Positions 1-7,524 of a stretch of DNA of 10,088 nucleotides are shown here, one piece after another. Every line of letters begins with the position of its first letter. Position 1 is the stretch's first letter. Under the pieces are notes generated by a model. The model had not been told where the DNA came from and searched no databases. It saw only the letters and a list, made by a program, of their open reading frames with translations. This stretch comes from Thiohalomonas sp. GTDB lineage: Bacteria; Pseudomonadota; Gammaproteobacteria; GRL18. The translations under genes were made by a program, and so were the position numbers. The DNA lies in assembly GCA_023864145.1 (NCBI GenBank), contig JAIVER010000029.1:1-10088 (forward strand). Reading direction: 5' to 3'.

Positions 1-450
1 TTGCGTCATTGGATAATTTTGATCTTCTTCTCTATGAAAATCAAGCATTTTCATAGGTCATGGGTATATACCACCCATAAAATAAAGAGCTATCAATTTA
101 TAGCTCGAATGATTGCATTGATATGTAACGGGTGGAATTTATTTGTTCGATTAGCCATTCCACACAAACACCATGTGGCAATTACCAGTCGTCCATTATT
201 GCTCAGTAGCATTGGCAGATTGACTGAACATGGTCGTCAAAAGAAGATGCTTATTAGCAGCACTCATGGTGATATTACGACATTAAAATCAGCATACATC
301 TGACTTGTCGACTTTTTTGATGAGCTTAAAACAACTGCGACGAAGTTAAATTACAATGAGTGCTGGAGCCTTATTTTGGCAAAGGCAATGGAGAAATTTA
401 AGGTTAATCTGGGCTCTAATAATTATGTGGGACTGCCAGCTCCTTCATAG
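1..450 (+). pseudogene. Decayed DDE transposase, C-terminal part
   Basis: The reading frame from base 1 resembles the C-terminus of IS4/IS1380-like DDE transposases. Recognisable pieces are YTTHKIKSYQFIARMIAL, NLFVRLAIPHKHH, AITSRPLLLSSIGR and STHG. The frame is broken by TGA at 301-303, yet stays open beyond it for 48 more codons to TAG at 448-450. That second part (CWSLILAKAMEKFK, then GLPAPS) matches the expected end of the same family, so the TGA is an internal stop in an old gene and not its natural end. Frame 3 at 3-53 (DNFDLLLYENQ) looks like the segment expected just upstream, around the catalytic Glu, which suggests another frameshift near bases 46-58. The N-terminal part lies outside the window. 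Family placement is from memory of the motifs; a related IS family is possible. The gene is very probably non-functional. Confidence 0.72.
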
Positions 451-567
451 AACATAATGAGTCAGACTTTTAGGTTGTTTATGTTAAATTTTGGTTGCTG
501 GCAGGCTTAACTGATTTTTTTAGGTTAATTCAATCATATTACTTCTAATAAATAGTTACAAAAGAAC
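451..567. other. Gene-free stretch after the transposase remnant
   Basis: No coding frame is supported on either strand. It probably contains the right end of the insertion element, but I could not locate a terminal inverted repeat. The 8-mer CTGCCAGC inside the transposase end (433-440) has its reverse complement GCTGGCAG at 497-504. The string TTTTAGGTT occurs twice, near 470 and near 521. Both may be chance or traces of the element end. Confidence 0.4.
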
Positions 568-596
568 TTGCTATGAGCCTGATATGCTCCTATAAT
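568..596 (+). promoter_or_regulatory. Sigma70-type promoter for the rimP operon
   Basis: The -35 box TTGCTA (568-573; 4 of 6 consensus bases) is followed by a 17-base spacer and a perfect -10 box TATAAT (591-596). Transcription would start near 603. It is the best promoter-like match I found between the transposase remnant and rimP, and it sits upstream of the structured leader and terminator, as expected for an attenuated operon. The spacer contains a short inverted repeat, GAGC (575-578) and GCTC (586-589), of unknown meaning. Confidence 0.62.
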
Positions 597-602
597 CTAG
601 AA

Positions 603-787
603 AATTATTTACAGGTAATATACGAAACTGATAATTGACTGACAAGTTATATTGGTCAAAATCAATCTATCTTTCTGATTTACTTGGAAAATAAACAAAC
701 TCCGAACTGCTCCGCTCATTATTAAACTTTATAATGAATCTATTTATTGAGCAGATATTTTTAGAGTGGGCCTTTGGCCCATTTTTT
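603..787 (+). promoter_or_regulatory. rimP operon leader with attenuator-like structure
   Basis: From the predicted start near 603 the RNA would run about 185 nt before an intrinsic terminator that precedes rimP. Two nested stems lie just upstream of the terminator: CTGCTC (707-712) pairs with GAGCAG (749-754) and encloses TCATTAT (716-722) pairing with ATAATGA (731-737). A structured leader with a terminator ahead of rimP-nusA-infB is known in gammaproteobacteria as the rimP leader motif, so this is probably its local version. The primary sequence is not one I can match with certainty. NusA is made from this operon and acts on termination, so feedback is plausible but inferred. No tRNA gene is visible here, although many relatives carry one at this position. 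Confidence 0.55.
767..787 (+). terminator. Intrinsic terminator in the rimP leader
   Basis: TGGGCC (767-772) and GGCCCA (776-781) form a perfect 6-bp GC-rich stem with a TTT loop, followed at once by six T residues (782-787). This is a textbook Rho-independent terminator. Lying between the promoter and rimP in the same direction, it must be read through for the operon to be expressed. It is either an attenuator or the terminator of a vanished upstream gene. Confidence 0.85.
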
Positions 788-792
788 ATTTG

Positions 793-818
793 TGGAAGAT
801 TTTTTTAAATAGCTTCCA
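793..818 (+). other. Small hairpin between terminator and rimP
   Basis: TGGAAG (793-798) and CTTCCA (813-818) form a perfect 6-bp stem around a 14-base AT-rich loop. It lies 5 bases past the terminator T-run and about 50 bases before the rimP start. It could be part of the leader fold or affect rimP translation; there is no direct evidence of a role. Confidence 0.35.
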
Positions 819-868
819 TTTTTATAAAATAGTTTCTTTTTGAAATAGATTTTTACGAGATTTGCTTT

Positions 869-1333
869 ATGGCTATTAAAACACAAAAATTGGAAAACTT
901 ACTTGAACCGGTTGTAACCTCCATGAATTATGAATTCGTCGGTTTAGAATACCCGTCTCAAGGCCGCCACTCAATTTTACGTGTTTATATCGATACAGAG
1001 CAAGGTGTTGGTGTTGATGATTGTGCTGATGTCAGTCGTCAGCTTAGTGCGGTATTAGATGTTGAAGATCCCATTGCAAGTGAATACTCATTGGAGATAT
1101 CATCACCGGGGTTAAATCGTCCGCTTTTTAAACTGCCTCAATACGCACAGTTTATCGGAGAAGATCTTAAATTCAAAACAATTCGTCCTCAACTTGAAAA
1201 TGGCCAGCGTAAATTTAAAGGCACGATAAAGGCTGTAGAGAATAACAATGTGATATTTGAAATAGAAGATCATCAAATGTTAACAGTCGCTTTTTCTGAT
1301 ATAGACTCAGCAAATATTATTGCGAAATTTTAA
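869..1333 (+). CDS. rimP: Ribosome maturation factor RimP
   Basis: A 154-residue protein, close to the E. coli length of about 150. RimP is a cytoplasmic factor for 30S subunit maturation that helps early assembly around the central pseudoknot and S12. The N-terminal alpha/beta domain spans roughly residues 1-82, with the conserved stretch GVGVDDCADVSRQLSAVLD and then SLEISSPGLNRPL. The C-terminal SH3-like domain covers the remainder. The ATG at 869 is the natural family start; the ribosome binding site is weak (ACGAGA about 10 bases upstream). It is first in the operon, behind the leader terminator, and nusA follows after a 40-base gap. The rimP-nusA-infB order is itself strong support. Confidence 0.96.
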   Translation: MAIKTQKLENLLEPVVTSMNYEFVGLEYPSQGRHSILRVYIDTEQGVGVDDCADVSRQLSAVLDVEDPIASEYSLEISSPGLNRPLFKLPQYAQFIGEDLKFKTIRPQLENGQRKFKGTIKAVENNNVIFEIEDHQMLTVAFSDIDSANIIAKF

Positions 1334-1373
1334 TAAATATAATTTACACTGTTGAAATTGTTAAGGTAAAAAT

Positions 1374-2906
1374 ATGAGCAAAGAAATCCTTCTAGTCGTT
1401 GATGCTGTTTCACATGAACGTGGAATTGAAAAAAACATCATTTTTGATGCCCTTGAATGTGCATTAGCTTCAGCAACCAAGAAAAAAAGTGGTAAAGAAA
1501 TTGATGTCAGAGTAGCCATTGATAGAGAAAGTGGTGACTATGAGACTTTTCGCCGCTGGCAGATCCTTGATGATGAGGTAGACCCGTTTGAATATTATGA
1601 CAAGCAGGTACTCTTATCTCGTATTACTGAAGACAATCCCGGACTTGTAGCAGGTGATTTTATTGAAGAACCAATACCATCAGTTGAATTCGGACGTATT
1701 GCAGCACAAACAGCTAAACAGGTTATTTTTCAAAAAGTAAGAGAAGCAGAACGTAAAAAAGTGTTTGATGAATATCAGGCACGTATCGGTGAAATGCTTT
1801 CAGGTACAGTCAAACGCATTGAACGTGGTAATATTATTGTCGATATTGGTAATAATATTGACGCCATAATTAAAAGAGAAGACATGATACCCAGAGAGCC
1901 TGTACGCAACGGCGATCGTATTAGAGGTTACCTTTACGAAGTGAAGAGTCAGATAAGAAGTCCTCAACTTAATTTAAGTCGTATTTCGAATGAATATCTC
2001 ATTGAATTATTTAAAGTTGAAGTCCCGGAAATAGGTGAAGAATTAATACAAATTCATAATGCTGCTCGTGATCCCGGCTTAAGAGCCAAAATTGCTGTCC
2101 AGGCACATGATGAACGAATTGATCCGGTTGGTGCTTGTGTCGGTATGCGTGCCTCAAGAGTTCAAGTGGTTTCAAACGAACTTGCAGGTGAACGTGTTGA
2201 TATTATTCTCTGGGATGAAAATAATGTCCAGTTTGTCATTAATGCAATGTCACCTGCTGAAGTAAAATCGATTATTGTTGATGAAGAAAGCAACTCCATG
2301 GATATTGCTGTCGATGAGTCAGAACTTTCACAGGCAATTGGTCGAAATGGTCAAAACATTAAGCTAGCTTCTCAACTGACAGGCTGGGACTTGAATGTAA
2401 TGACTGTGGAAGAAGCAGAAAACAAGAATGAAGAAGAAGCGCAAAATACCTTAAATCAATTAATGGAACAATTAGATATTGATGAAGATTTAGCAATTGT
2501 TCTCTTAAATGAAGGTTTTACCTCTCTGGAAGAGGTTGCTTATGTACCATTACAGGAAATGCTGGATATCGAAGAGCTTGATGAAGAAATTGTCATGGCT
2601 TTACGTGAACGCGCTAAAGATGTCTTACTTACCAAAGCAATTTCCGATGAAGAGCAATTAGGTGATTCAGAGCCGGCAACTGATCTGTTAGAAATGGATG
2701 GTATAAATGAGCAATTGGCACATCAACTGGCATCAAGAAATATTATTTCCATGGAAGATCTTGCAGAACAGTCAGTAGATGATTTGCTTGAAATACAAAA
2801 TATAGACGAAAAACAAGCAGCTGAACTTATTATGACTGCACGTGCTCCCTGGTTTGCTGATGAAGAAGCGCCTAAAGATAGGATCGTAAAAAAGAAAGTG
2901 TTGTAA
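1374..2906 (+). CDS. nusA: Transcription termination/antitermination factor NusA
   Basis: A 510-residue protein in this frame; E. coli NusA has 495. NusA binds RNA polymerase and nascent RNA, promoting pausing and hairpin termination and taking part in antitermination complexes. The N-terminal polymerase-binding domain (about 1-130) is followed by an S1 domain starting near residue 139 (SGTVKRIERGNIIVDIGNN). KH1 holds RIDPVGACVGMR (from residue 248) and KH2 holds GRNGQN (323-328). Two acidic helix-hairpin-helix repeats complete the C-terminus, the last ending near APWFADEE. AAGG at 1363-1366 is the ribosome binding site for the ATG. The usual family end is at APWF. The extra tail here ends in KKKVL in the zero frame, while the -1 frame stays open to 2953, so the true C-terminus is uncertain. 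Confidence 0.97.
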   Translation: MSKEILLVVDAVSHERGIEKNIIFDALECALASATKKKSGKEIDVRVAIDRESGDYETFRRWQILDDEVDPFEYYDKQVLLSRITEDNPGLVAGDFIEEPIPSVEFGRIAAQTAKQVIFQKVREAERKKVFDEYQARIGEMLSGTVKRIERGNIIVDIGNNIDAIIKREDMIPREPVRNGDRIRGYLYEVKSQIRSPQLNLSRISNEYLIELFKVEVPEIGEELIQIHNAARDPGLRAKIAVQAHDERIDPVGACVGMRASRVQVVSNELAGERVDIILWDENNVQFVINAMSPAEVKSIIVDEESNSMDIAVDESELSQAIGRNGQNIKLASQLTGWDLNVMTVEEAENKNEEEAQNTLNQLMEQLDIDEDLAIVLLNEGFTSLEEVAYVPLQEMLDIEELDEEIVMALRERAKDVLLTKAISDEEQLGDSEPATDLLEMDGINEQLAHQLASRNIISMEDLAEQSVDDLLEIQNIDEKQAAELIMTARAPWFADEEAPKDRIVKKKVL

Positions 2907-2953
2907 AAGATGACTCTGCACAACAACAAGCAGATTCACAAGACAAGCAGTAA
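2882..2953 (+). other. Possible -1 frame extension of nusA with slippery heptamer
   Basis: The -1 frame relative to nusA is blocked by TAG at 2879-2881 and then open to TAA at 2951-2953. The zero frame ends at 2904-2906, so the frames can only be joined between 2882 and 2903. That interval contains A AAA AAG (2888-2894) in the phase required for tandem -1 slippage (gtA AAA AAG). Slippage would give a 526-residue NusA with 19 new residues beginning ESVVKDDS and ending DSQDKQ, a hydrophilic tail of the kind expected at a NusA end. The -1 stop lies 22 bases before the infB ATG. A weak 6-bp stem, TGTTGT (2899-2904) with ACAACA (2920-2925), starts 4 bases after the heptamer. A one-base mutation or sequencing indel in the A-run is an equally good explanation. 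Confidence 0.45.
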
Positions 2954-2960
2954 CAAGGGC

Positions 2961-2966
2961 GAGGAG
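2961..2966 (+). promoter_or_regulatory. infB ribosome binding site
   Basis: GAGGAG sits 9 bases before the ATG at 2976, an ideal Shine-Dalgarno placement. It fixes the infB start there rather than at the in-frame ATG at 2910, which has no such site and would add 22 residues unlike any IF2. Confidence 0.85.
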
Positions 2967-2975
2967 ATTTATATT

Positions 2976-5561
2976 ATGTCAGAAACAAAAGTTGAACAGT
3001 TTGCCGAAACAGTCGGCACGCCCGTAGATCGTCTTATAGAACAGATGCATAGTGCTGGAATTATGGTTAAAGGTCCTGATTCGCCAATCAGCGATGAACA
3101 GAAAGAACAATTACTAGGCTATTTACGTAATAAGCATGGTACTATAACTAAAGCATCACCGAATAAAATTACTCTGAAACGCAAAGTAACGAGCGAGTTG
3201 ACGTTATCATCCAGCTCTAGTAAATCAACTAGTAAGGTTAAGGTTGAAGTTAGAAAAAAACGCACTTATGTAAAACGTAGTGCGATTGATGACACCATTC
3301 CATCAGGTGATGCAGAATTGCTTGAAGCCAGACGTGTAGCCCAGGAAGCAAAGAAAGCGGAAGAAGAAGCCAAAACTCAGCAAGAAATTGAGCTGCAAGC
3401 ACAAAAATCTCAGGAGCAGTTTTTAGCTGATGAAGAAAAAAAGCGTGAGGAAGAGCTAGCCGCACAAGAGCAATTAAAAATTGAACAGCAACAACAAGCA
3501 GCACAAACTAAAATAACAGAAACAAAGAAAATTGAACAACTTGCCCATAAGCAAACAAAAGCAATTTTAAAAGAAGCACCACGAGGCGGTGCTGCTGCCA
3601 GACCAGCGACAGCAGCTAAACTAGGCAAAACTAAAGCCGATCTTACCAAGAGACATCCCGATAAGCCCAAGTTTACAGTACCTAAAAAAGGTGGCGATAA
3701 ATCGTTTCAAAATAGGCCGGGTAAAGCCTCTAAAGCTCGTTTTAAGAAAAAACGAGCGAATAAGCCTGAGATTGAAACACGTCATCTCTTTGAAAAGCCA
3801 ACGGAAGTTAAAGTAATTGATGTTAAAATTCCAGAAACCATTAAAGTCGGTGATTTAGCACAAAAAATGTCACTGAAAGTTGCTGAAGTGATAAAAATCA
3901 TGATGAATCTTGGTAGTATGGTCACTATTAACCAGCTCCTTGATCAAGAAACTGCTTCTATCGTCATTGAAGAAATGGGACATGTTCCTGTCTTAATGAA
4001 AGAAGAGCAGATTGAAGAAAACCTTATGGAAGAAGATGCTGAGGGCGTAAAAGAATCACGTGCACCTGTTGTTACAATTATGGGACATGTTGATCATGGT
4101 AAAACATCATTACTGGATTATATTCGTGACTCTAAAGTAGCAGATGGAGAAGCAGGCGGGATAACACAGCATATCGGTGCTTATCATGTTGAAACTAATA
4201 AGGGCATGATTACCTTTCTTGATACTCCAGGACACGCTGCTTTTACATCCATGCGTTCCCGCGGCGCAAATGCAACAGATATTGTTATTGTTGTTGTTGC
4301 CGCTGATGATGGTGTAATGCCGCAAACCAAAGAAGCGGTACAACATGCTAAGGCTGCTAATGTGCCCATTATTGTAGCAGTCAATAAAATTGATAAAGAA
4401 GCAGCTGATCCAGAACGTGCAAAAAATGAACTCTCTGCTTTAGATGTTATTCCGGAAGACTGGGGTGGTGATGTCATGTTTATGCCTGTTTCTGCCAAAA
4501 CAGGCCAAGGTATCGATGATTTATTGGATGCCATCTCTGTTACCGCTGAAGTTATGGAATTAGAAGCAGTTCCTAATGGCCCTGCAAAAGGTGTTGTTAT
4601 TGAATCCCGTCTTGATAAAGGGCGTGGTACAGTGGCGACTATTCTAGTCCAGAATGGTCAGTTAAATAAGGGTGATATCATTATTGCCGGTCAGGATTAT
4701 GGTCGAATTCGTGCCATGATGGATGAAAATGGTAAACAAATTAAATCAGCTGTACCTTCTATTCCAGTAGAAGTACTGGGTTTATCCGGTACACCTTCTG
4801 CGGGCTCTGAAGTACTGGTTGTTAAAAATGAGCGTAAAGCCCGTGAAGTGGCTCTGTTTCGTCAAGGAAAATACCGTGATGTTAAACTGGCCAGACAACA
4901 GGCAGCTAAACTTGAAAATATGTTTACTAAAATGGAAAGTGCCCATGTAGAGACTGTTAATATTGTACTCAAGGCTGATGTTCAGGGTTCAGTTGAAGCC
5001 ATTTCAGAGTCATTAATTAAACTATCAACCGATGAAATTAAGGTTAATATAGTTGCCGATGGTGTCGGTGGTATTAACGTTTCAGATGCACAACTTGCTG
5101 TTGCTTCTAATGCCATTATTATTGGTTTTAATGTTCGTGCTGAAATGTCGGCCAAGAAAATTATTGAAACTGAAAGTGTTGACCTGCATTATTATAGTGT
5201 TATTTACGATATATTGGATGAAGTTAAATCAGCCATGACGGGTATGTTAGCACCTGAGTTTAGAGAGGAAATCCTTGGTCTTGCTGAAGTACGTAATGTG
5301 TTCCGTTCACCTAAACTAGGTGCAATTGCCGGCTGTGTGGTTGTCGACGGTACCCTTAAACGTAACAGTCCTATTCGTGTACTACGTGACAATGTGGTTA
5401 TCTATGAGGGTGAACTTGAATCACTAAGACGCTTTAAGGATGATGTCCAGGAAGTTAAATCAGGTACTGAATGTGGTATCGGTGTGAAAAATTACAATGA
5501 TGTTAAACCCGGTGATCAGATTGAAGTCTATGAACGTGTTCAAGTGAAAAGGACGCTTTAA
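2976..5561 (+). CDS. infB: Translation initiation factor IF-2
   Basis: An 861-residue GTPase (E. coli form: 890) that places initiator fMet-tRNA on the 30S subunit and promotes 50S joining. The IF2 N-terminal module is at the start ([19 protein letters not shown]). A long Lys/Glu/Gln-rich linker to about residue 260 follows, then a second IF2N-like segment ([20 protein letters not shown]). The G domain is complete: GHVDHGKT 370-377, DTPGH 416-420, NKID 470-473, SAK 506-508. Beta-barrel domain II follows, then domain III ([17 protein letters not shown]) and the fMet-tRNA-binding domain IV near the end ([20 protein letters not shown]). I see no obvious internal start like that of E. coli IF2-beta. 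rbfA begins 2 bases after the stop. Confidence 0.97.
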   Translation: MSETKVEQFAETVGTPVDRLIEQMHSAGIMVKGPDSPISDEQKEQLLGYLRNKHGTITKASPNKITLKRKVTSELTLSSSSSKSTSKVKVEVRKKRTYVKRSAIDDTIPSGDAELLEARRVAQEAKKAEEEAKTQQEIELQAQKSQEQFLADEEKKREEELAAQEQLKIEQQQQAAQTKITETKKIEQLAHKQTKAILKEAPRGGAAARPATAAKLGKTKADLTKRHPDKPKFTVPKKGGDKSFQNRPGKASKARFKKKRANKPEIETRHLFEKPTEVKVIDVKIPETIKVGDLAQKMSLKVAEVIKIMMNLGSMVTINQLLDQETASIVIEEMGHVPVLMKEEQIEENLMEEDAEGVKESRAPVVTIMGHVDHGKTSLLDYIRDSKVADGEAGGITQHIGAYHVETNKGMITFLDTPGHAAFTSMRSRGANATDIVIVVVAADDGVMPQTKEAVQHAKAANVPIIVAVNKIDKEAADPERAKNELSALDVIPEDWGGDVMFMPVSAKTGQGIDDLLDAISVTAEVMELEAVPNGPAKGVVIESRLDKGRGTVATILVQNGQLNKGDIIIAGQDYGRIRAMMDENGKQIKSAVPSIPVEVLGLSGTPSAGSEVLVVKNERKAREVALFRQGKYRDVKLARQQAAKLENMFTKMESAHVETVNIVLKADVQGSVEAISESLIKLSTDEIKVNIVADGVGGINVSDAQLAVASNAIIIGFNVRAEMSAKKIIETESVDLHYYSVIYDILDEVKSAMTGMLAPEFREEILGLAEVRNVFRSPKLGAIAGCVVVDGTLKRNSPIRVLRDNVVIYEGELESLRRFKDDVQEVKSGTECGIGVKNYNDVKPGDQIEVYERVQVKRTL

Positions 5562-5563
5562 AG

Positions 5564-5944
5564 ATGCCTGCTGATTTTAGTCGTAGTCGTCGAGTTGGGG
5601 AGCTTATTCAGCGTGAATTAGCAACCTTGTTGACGAGGGAAGTGAAAGACCCTCGTCTCTCATTGATTACTATTACTGCCGTAGATGTTACTCGTGATAT
5701 GGGACTGGCAAAAGTATTTTATACAATAATTGATAATAAGCAGTTTAAAGAGCATAAAAAACAGGTTCAGGAAGGTTTAAAAAAAGCTTCCGGCTTTCTG
5801 CGTTATGAACTTGGCCAAAGGATAAAGCTTCGTATTGTTCCTAATCTGCATTTTCGCTATGATGAATCCGTCATACGTGGTGCGCAATTGACACAGTTGA
5901 TTGACAGTGCCATTGCTGATGATAAAGATCGCAATATAGAATAA
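5564..5944 (+). CDS. rbfA: Ribosome-binding factor A
   Basis: A 126-residue protein (E. coli: 133) of the RbfA family, a single KH-like domain. It binds immature 30S subunits near the 5' end of 16S rRNA and acts in late maturation and cold adaptation. Family signatures visible are the N-terminal RSRRVGELIQRELATLLTRE, KDPRLSLITITAVDVTRDM, and LGQRIKLRIVPNLHFRYDES. The ribosome binding site AAAAGGA (5547-5553) lies inside the end of infB, and only 2 bases separate the infB stop from this ATG, so translation is probably coupled to infB. Confidence 0.96.
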   Translation: MPADFSRSRRVGELIQRELATLLTREVKDPRLSLITITAVDVTRDMGLAKVFYTIIDNKQFKEHKKQVQEGLKKASGFLRYELGQRIKLRIVPNLHFRYDESVIRGAQLTQLIDSAIADDKDRNIE

Positions 5945-5991
5945 TCATCATTCAAACCTGACAATTATATCATACAAATCAAAACTTTTTC

Positions 5992-6013
5992 AAAAAAAAA
6001 AATGGGCAAATAA
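5992..6013 (+). promoter_or_regulatory. A-tract and three-codon reading frame abutting truB
   Basis: A run of eleven A residues (5992-6002) leads into ATG GGC AAA TAA (6002-6013), whose stop codon directly abuts the truB ATG at 6014. No convincing Shine-Dalgarno precedes truB; GGGC at 6005-6007 is the only G-rich stretch. The arrangement might allow stop-start coupling, or the A-rich unstructured RNA may itself favour initiation. Functional meaning is inferred only. Confidence 0.3.
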
Positions 6014-7009
6014 ATGCCACGGAAAAAAAAAGGCCGTCTCGTTAATGGTATTTTAGTCTTAGATAAAGCGACTGGAATATCTTCAAATGCTGCCCTGCAA
6101 AAAGTAAAACGTTTATATCACGCACAAAAAGCGGGTCATACAGGCAGCCTGGATCCTCTTGCTACAGGTGTGCTGCCTATCTGTCTGGGTGAAGCAACAA
6201 AAGTTTCACACTATTTACTCGATGCAGATAAACGCTATCGAGCAAAATGTGTATTAGGCTCTGTCACCACAACAGGGGATTCTGATGGTGAAATTATTGA
6301 TACTAAACCAATTTCCGAGCTCAACAAAACACAAATCCTTGATTTGCTTGCATCTTTTGAAGGTGAGCAGGATCAAACGCCCCCCATGTTTTCTGCTCTG
6401 AAACACAATGGTCGACCTCTTTATGAATATGCCAGAAAAGGTATTGAAATTGAGCGTAAGTCACGGCGAATTACACTATTTGAAATTAAATTGTTAGATT
6501 TCTCTACAGTAAATAAAAGTGCTGATAAGCCTGCTTTTATTGAAATAGAAGTGCATTGTTCCAAAGGTACTTATATTCGTACCCTCTGTGAAGATATTGG
6601 CCAGGCTATTGGCTGTGGTGCCCATATTAGTACTTTACGCCGACTCACTTCAGGTCCATTTTCATTATCTCAAGCAATAACTATTAAACAATTATATGAG
6701 CAATTTAATCCTGATGATGAGTTAGATGAAGTCAAACAACGACAGATGGATGAGTTATTATTATCCACTGAAACTGCTATAGAACAAATTCCCAGTGTTA
6801 TGCTTAATGAAGCACAGTTCAAGCAGATACAACATGGTATGACAATTGAATTTGTTCCCGCTGCTATGGCAATGGCAATTAGCAACTCATCCTCAGGCAC
6901 AATGGTTAAATCTGATAATTATAGACTATATTTTAATAACATACTGATTGCATTATCAATTTTAGATGATGACATGCATTTAAAACCAAAGCGTTTATTG
7001 TTTTTATAA
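6014..7009 (+). CDS. truB: tRNA pseudouridine(55) synthase TruB
   Basis: A 331-residue protein (E. coli: 314). TruB isomerises U55 in the T-loop of nearly all tRNAs to pseudouridine and also acts as a tRNA-folding chaperone. The catalytic motif GHTGSLDPLATGVLP is present, with the nucleophile Asp at residue 47. Other family blocks are NGILVLDKATGISSN near the start, QTPPMFSALKHNGRPLYEYAR, the KGTYIRTLCEDIGQAIGCGAHISTLRRLTSGPF block, and KPKRLL at the end. The C-terminal PUA-like region (about 260-331) is divergent: the usual Gly-rich GLGE-type segment before KPKRLL reads IALSI, and an AMAMAI stretch lies nearby. The N-terminus contains an A9 run (6023-6031) coding Lys-Lys-Lys. The ATG at 6014 gives the usual short basic lead. 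Confidence 0.95.
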   Translation: MPRKKKGRLVNGILVLDKATGISSNAALQKVKRLYHAQKAGHTGSLDPLATGVLPICLGEATKVSHYLLDADKRYRAKCVLGSVTTTGDSDGEIIDTKPISELNKTQILDLLASFEGEQDQTPPMFSALKHNGRPLYEYARKGIEIERKSRRITLFEIKLLDFSTVNKSADKPAFIEIEVHCSKGTYIRTLCEDIGQAIGCGAHISTLRRLTSGPFSLSQAITIKQLYEQFNPDDELDEVKQRQMDELLLSTETAIEQIPSVMLNEAQFKQIQHGMTIEFVPAAMAMAISNSSSGTMVKSDNYRLYFNNILIALSILDDDMHLKPKRLLFL

Positions 7010-7101
7010 TTTTTCAGCTTATATTAAATTTAAAGAATAGTACTTGATATTATTAACATTTTATCAATTAAGTATTATCTTATTCCAATTAGTTATATTG
7101 C

Positions 7102-7130
7102 TTGTTATAAGTCAGTTGAGCAGGTAAAAT
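7102..7130 (+). promoter_or_regulatory. Promoter for rpsO-pnp
   Basis: TTGTTA (7102-7107; 4 of 6 consensus) and TAAAAT (7125-7130; 5 of 6) are separated by exactly 17 bases, predicting a start near 7137. E. coli also has its own rpsO promoter between truB and rpsO, so the position fits. It lies in a 248-base gap that contains no gene. Confidence 0.6.
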
Positions 7131-7136
7131 ACACGC

Positions 7137-7257
7137 CTTGTTTGAAGTCGATAATAATATTAATTGTCACTTCATCCTTTAGTTGAGCACATTGGTTTTA
7201 ACAGACTGTTGTTAACATTTTGTTTTTACTGATACTTTAATGTTTTAGGAGTAAAAA
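7137..7257 (+). promoter_or_regulatory. Structured 5' leader of rpsO
   Basis: The predicted leader of about 120 nt holds two perfect hairpins. TGAAGT (7143-7148) pairs with ACTTCA (7169-7174), and TTAACA (7198-7203) pairs with TGTTAA (7210-7215) with a 6-base loop. The ribosome binding site AGGAG (7247-7251) lies 6 bases before the ATG. In E. coli S15 represses its own translation by binding a pseudoknot in this leader. I cannot show the same fold here, but a structured leader of this size fits S15 autoregulation. Confidence 0.4.
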
Positions 7258-7524
7258 ATGATTTCTGTACAACAGAAGAGCGAAATAGTAAAAGAGCACA
7301 GCCGTGGCACAAATGACACAGGTTCACCAGAAGTTCAGGTTGCTTTATTAACAGCAAAAATTACTGATCTGACTGAACATTTCAAAGTTCACAAGCATGA
7401 TTTACATTCACGCCAGGGTTTATTAAGAATGGTTAGCAAACGTCGTAAAATGCTTGATTATCTTAAGAAAAAAGACAGCGAGCGTTATCGTTCACTTATC
7501 TCTAAATTAGGCTTACGTAAGTAA
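7258..7524 (+). CDS. rpsO: 30S ribosomal protein S15
   Basis: An 88-residue basic protein, the normal S15 length. S15 is a primary 16S rRNA-binding protein of the 30S platform, contacts the central domain three-way junction, and takes part in an intersubunit bridge. The family core is plain: [20 protein letters not shown], then [20 protein letters not shown], then the C-terminal [20 protein letters not shown] just upstream of the ATG gives a strong start. It is followed by pnp, as in E. coli and most relatives, with no T-run terminator between them, so part of the rpsO transcript probably continues into pnp. Confidence 0.98.
   Translation: MISVQQKSEIVKEHSRGTNDTGSPEVQVALLTAKITDLTEHFKVHKHDLHSRQGLLRMVSKRRKMLDYLKKKDSERYRSLISKLGLRK

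Noticed and set aside
433..504. CTGCCAGC and GCTGGCAG as insertion-element terminal repeats
   Set aside because: Both copies lie at the same end of the element, one inside the coding sequence, so they cannot be its two termini. No target duplication is visible.
603..766. tRNA gene or remnant before the rimP leader terminator
   Set aside because: A tRNA is common here in relatives, but no acceptor stem, T-loop motif or CCA end can be found.
2910..2975. Extended infB start at ATG 2910
   Set aside because: It would add 22 residues unlike IF2 and lacks a ribosome binding site, whereas GAGGAG precedes ATG 2976, which gives the usual IF2 N-terminus.
3437..3443. Second in-phase A AAA AAG heptamer, inside infB
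   Set aside because: Slippage there meets TGA after one codon, and IF2 continues normally in the zero frame. It shows that the heptamer also arises by chance in Lys-rich AT-rich genes, which tempers the nusA finding.
3250..4534. Open frames on the minus strand across infB
   Set aside because: They mirror conserved infB coding sequence, have biased composition (for example Cys- or Ser-rich) and match no family.
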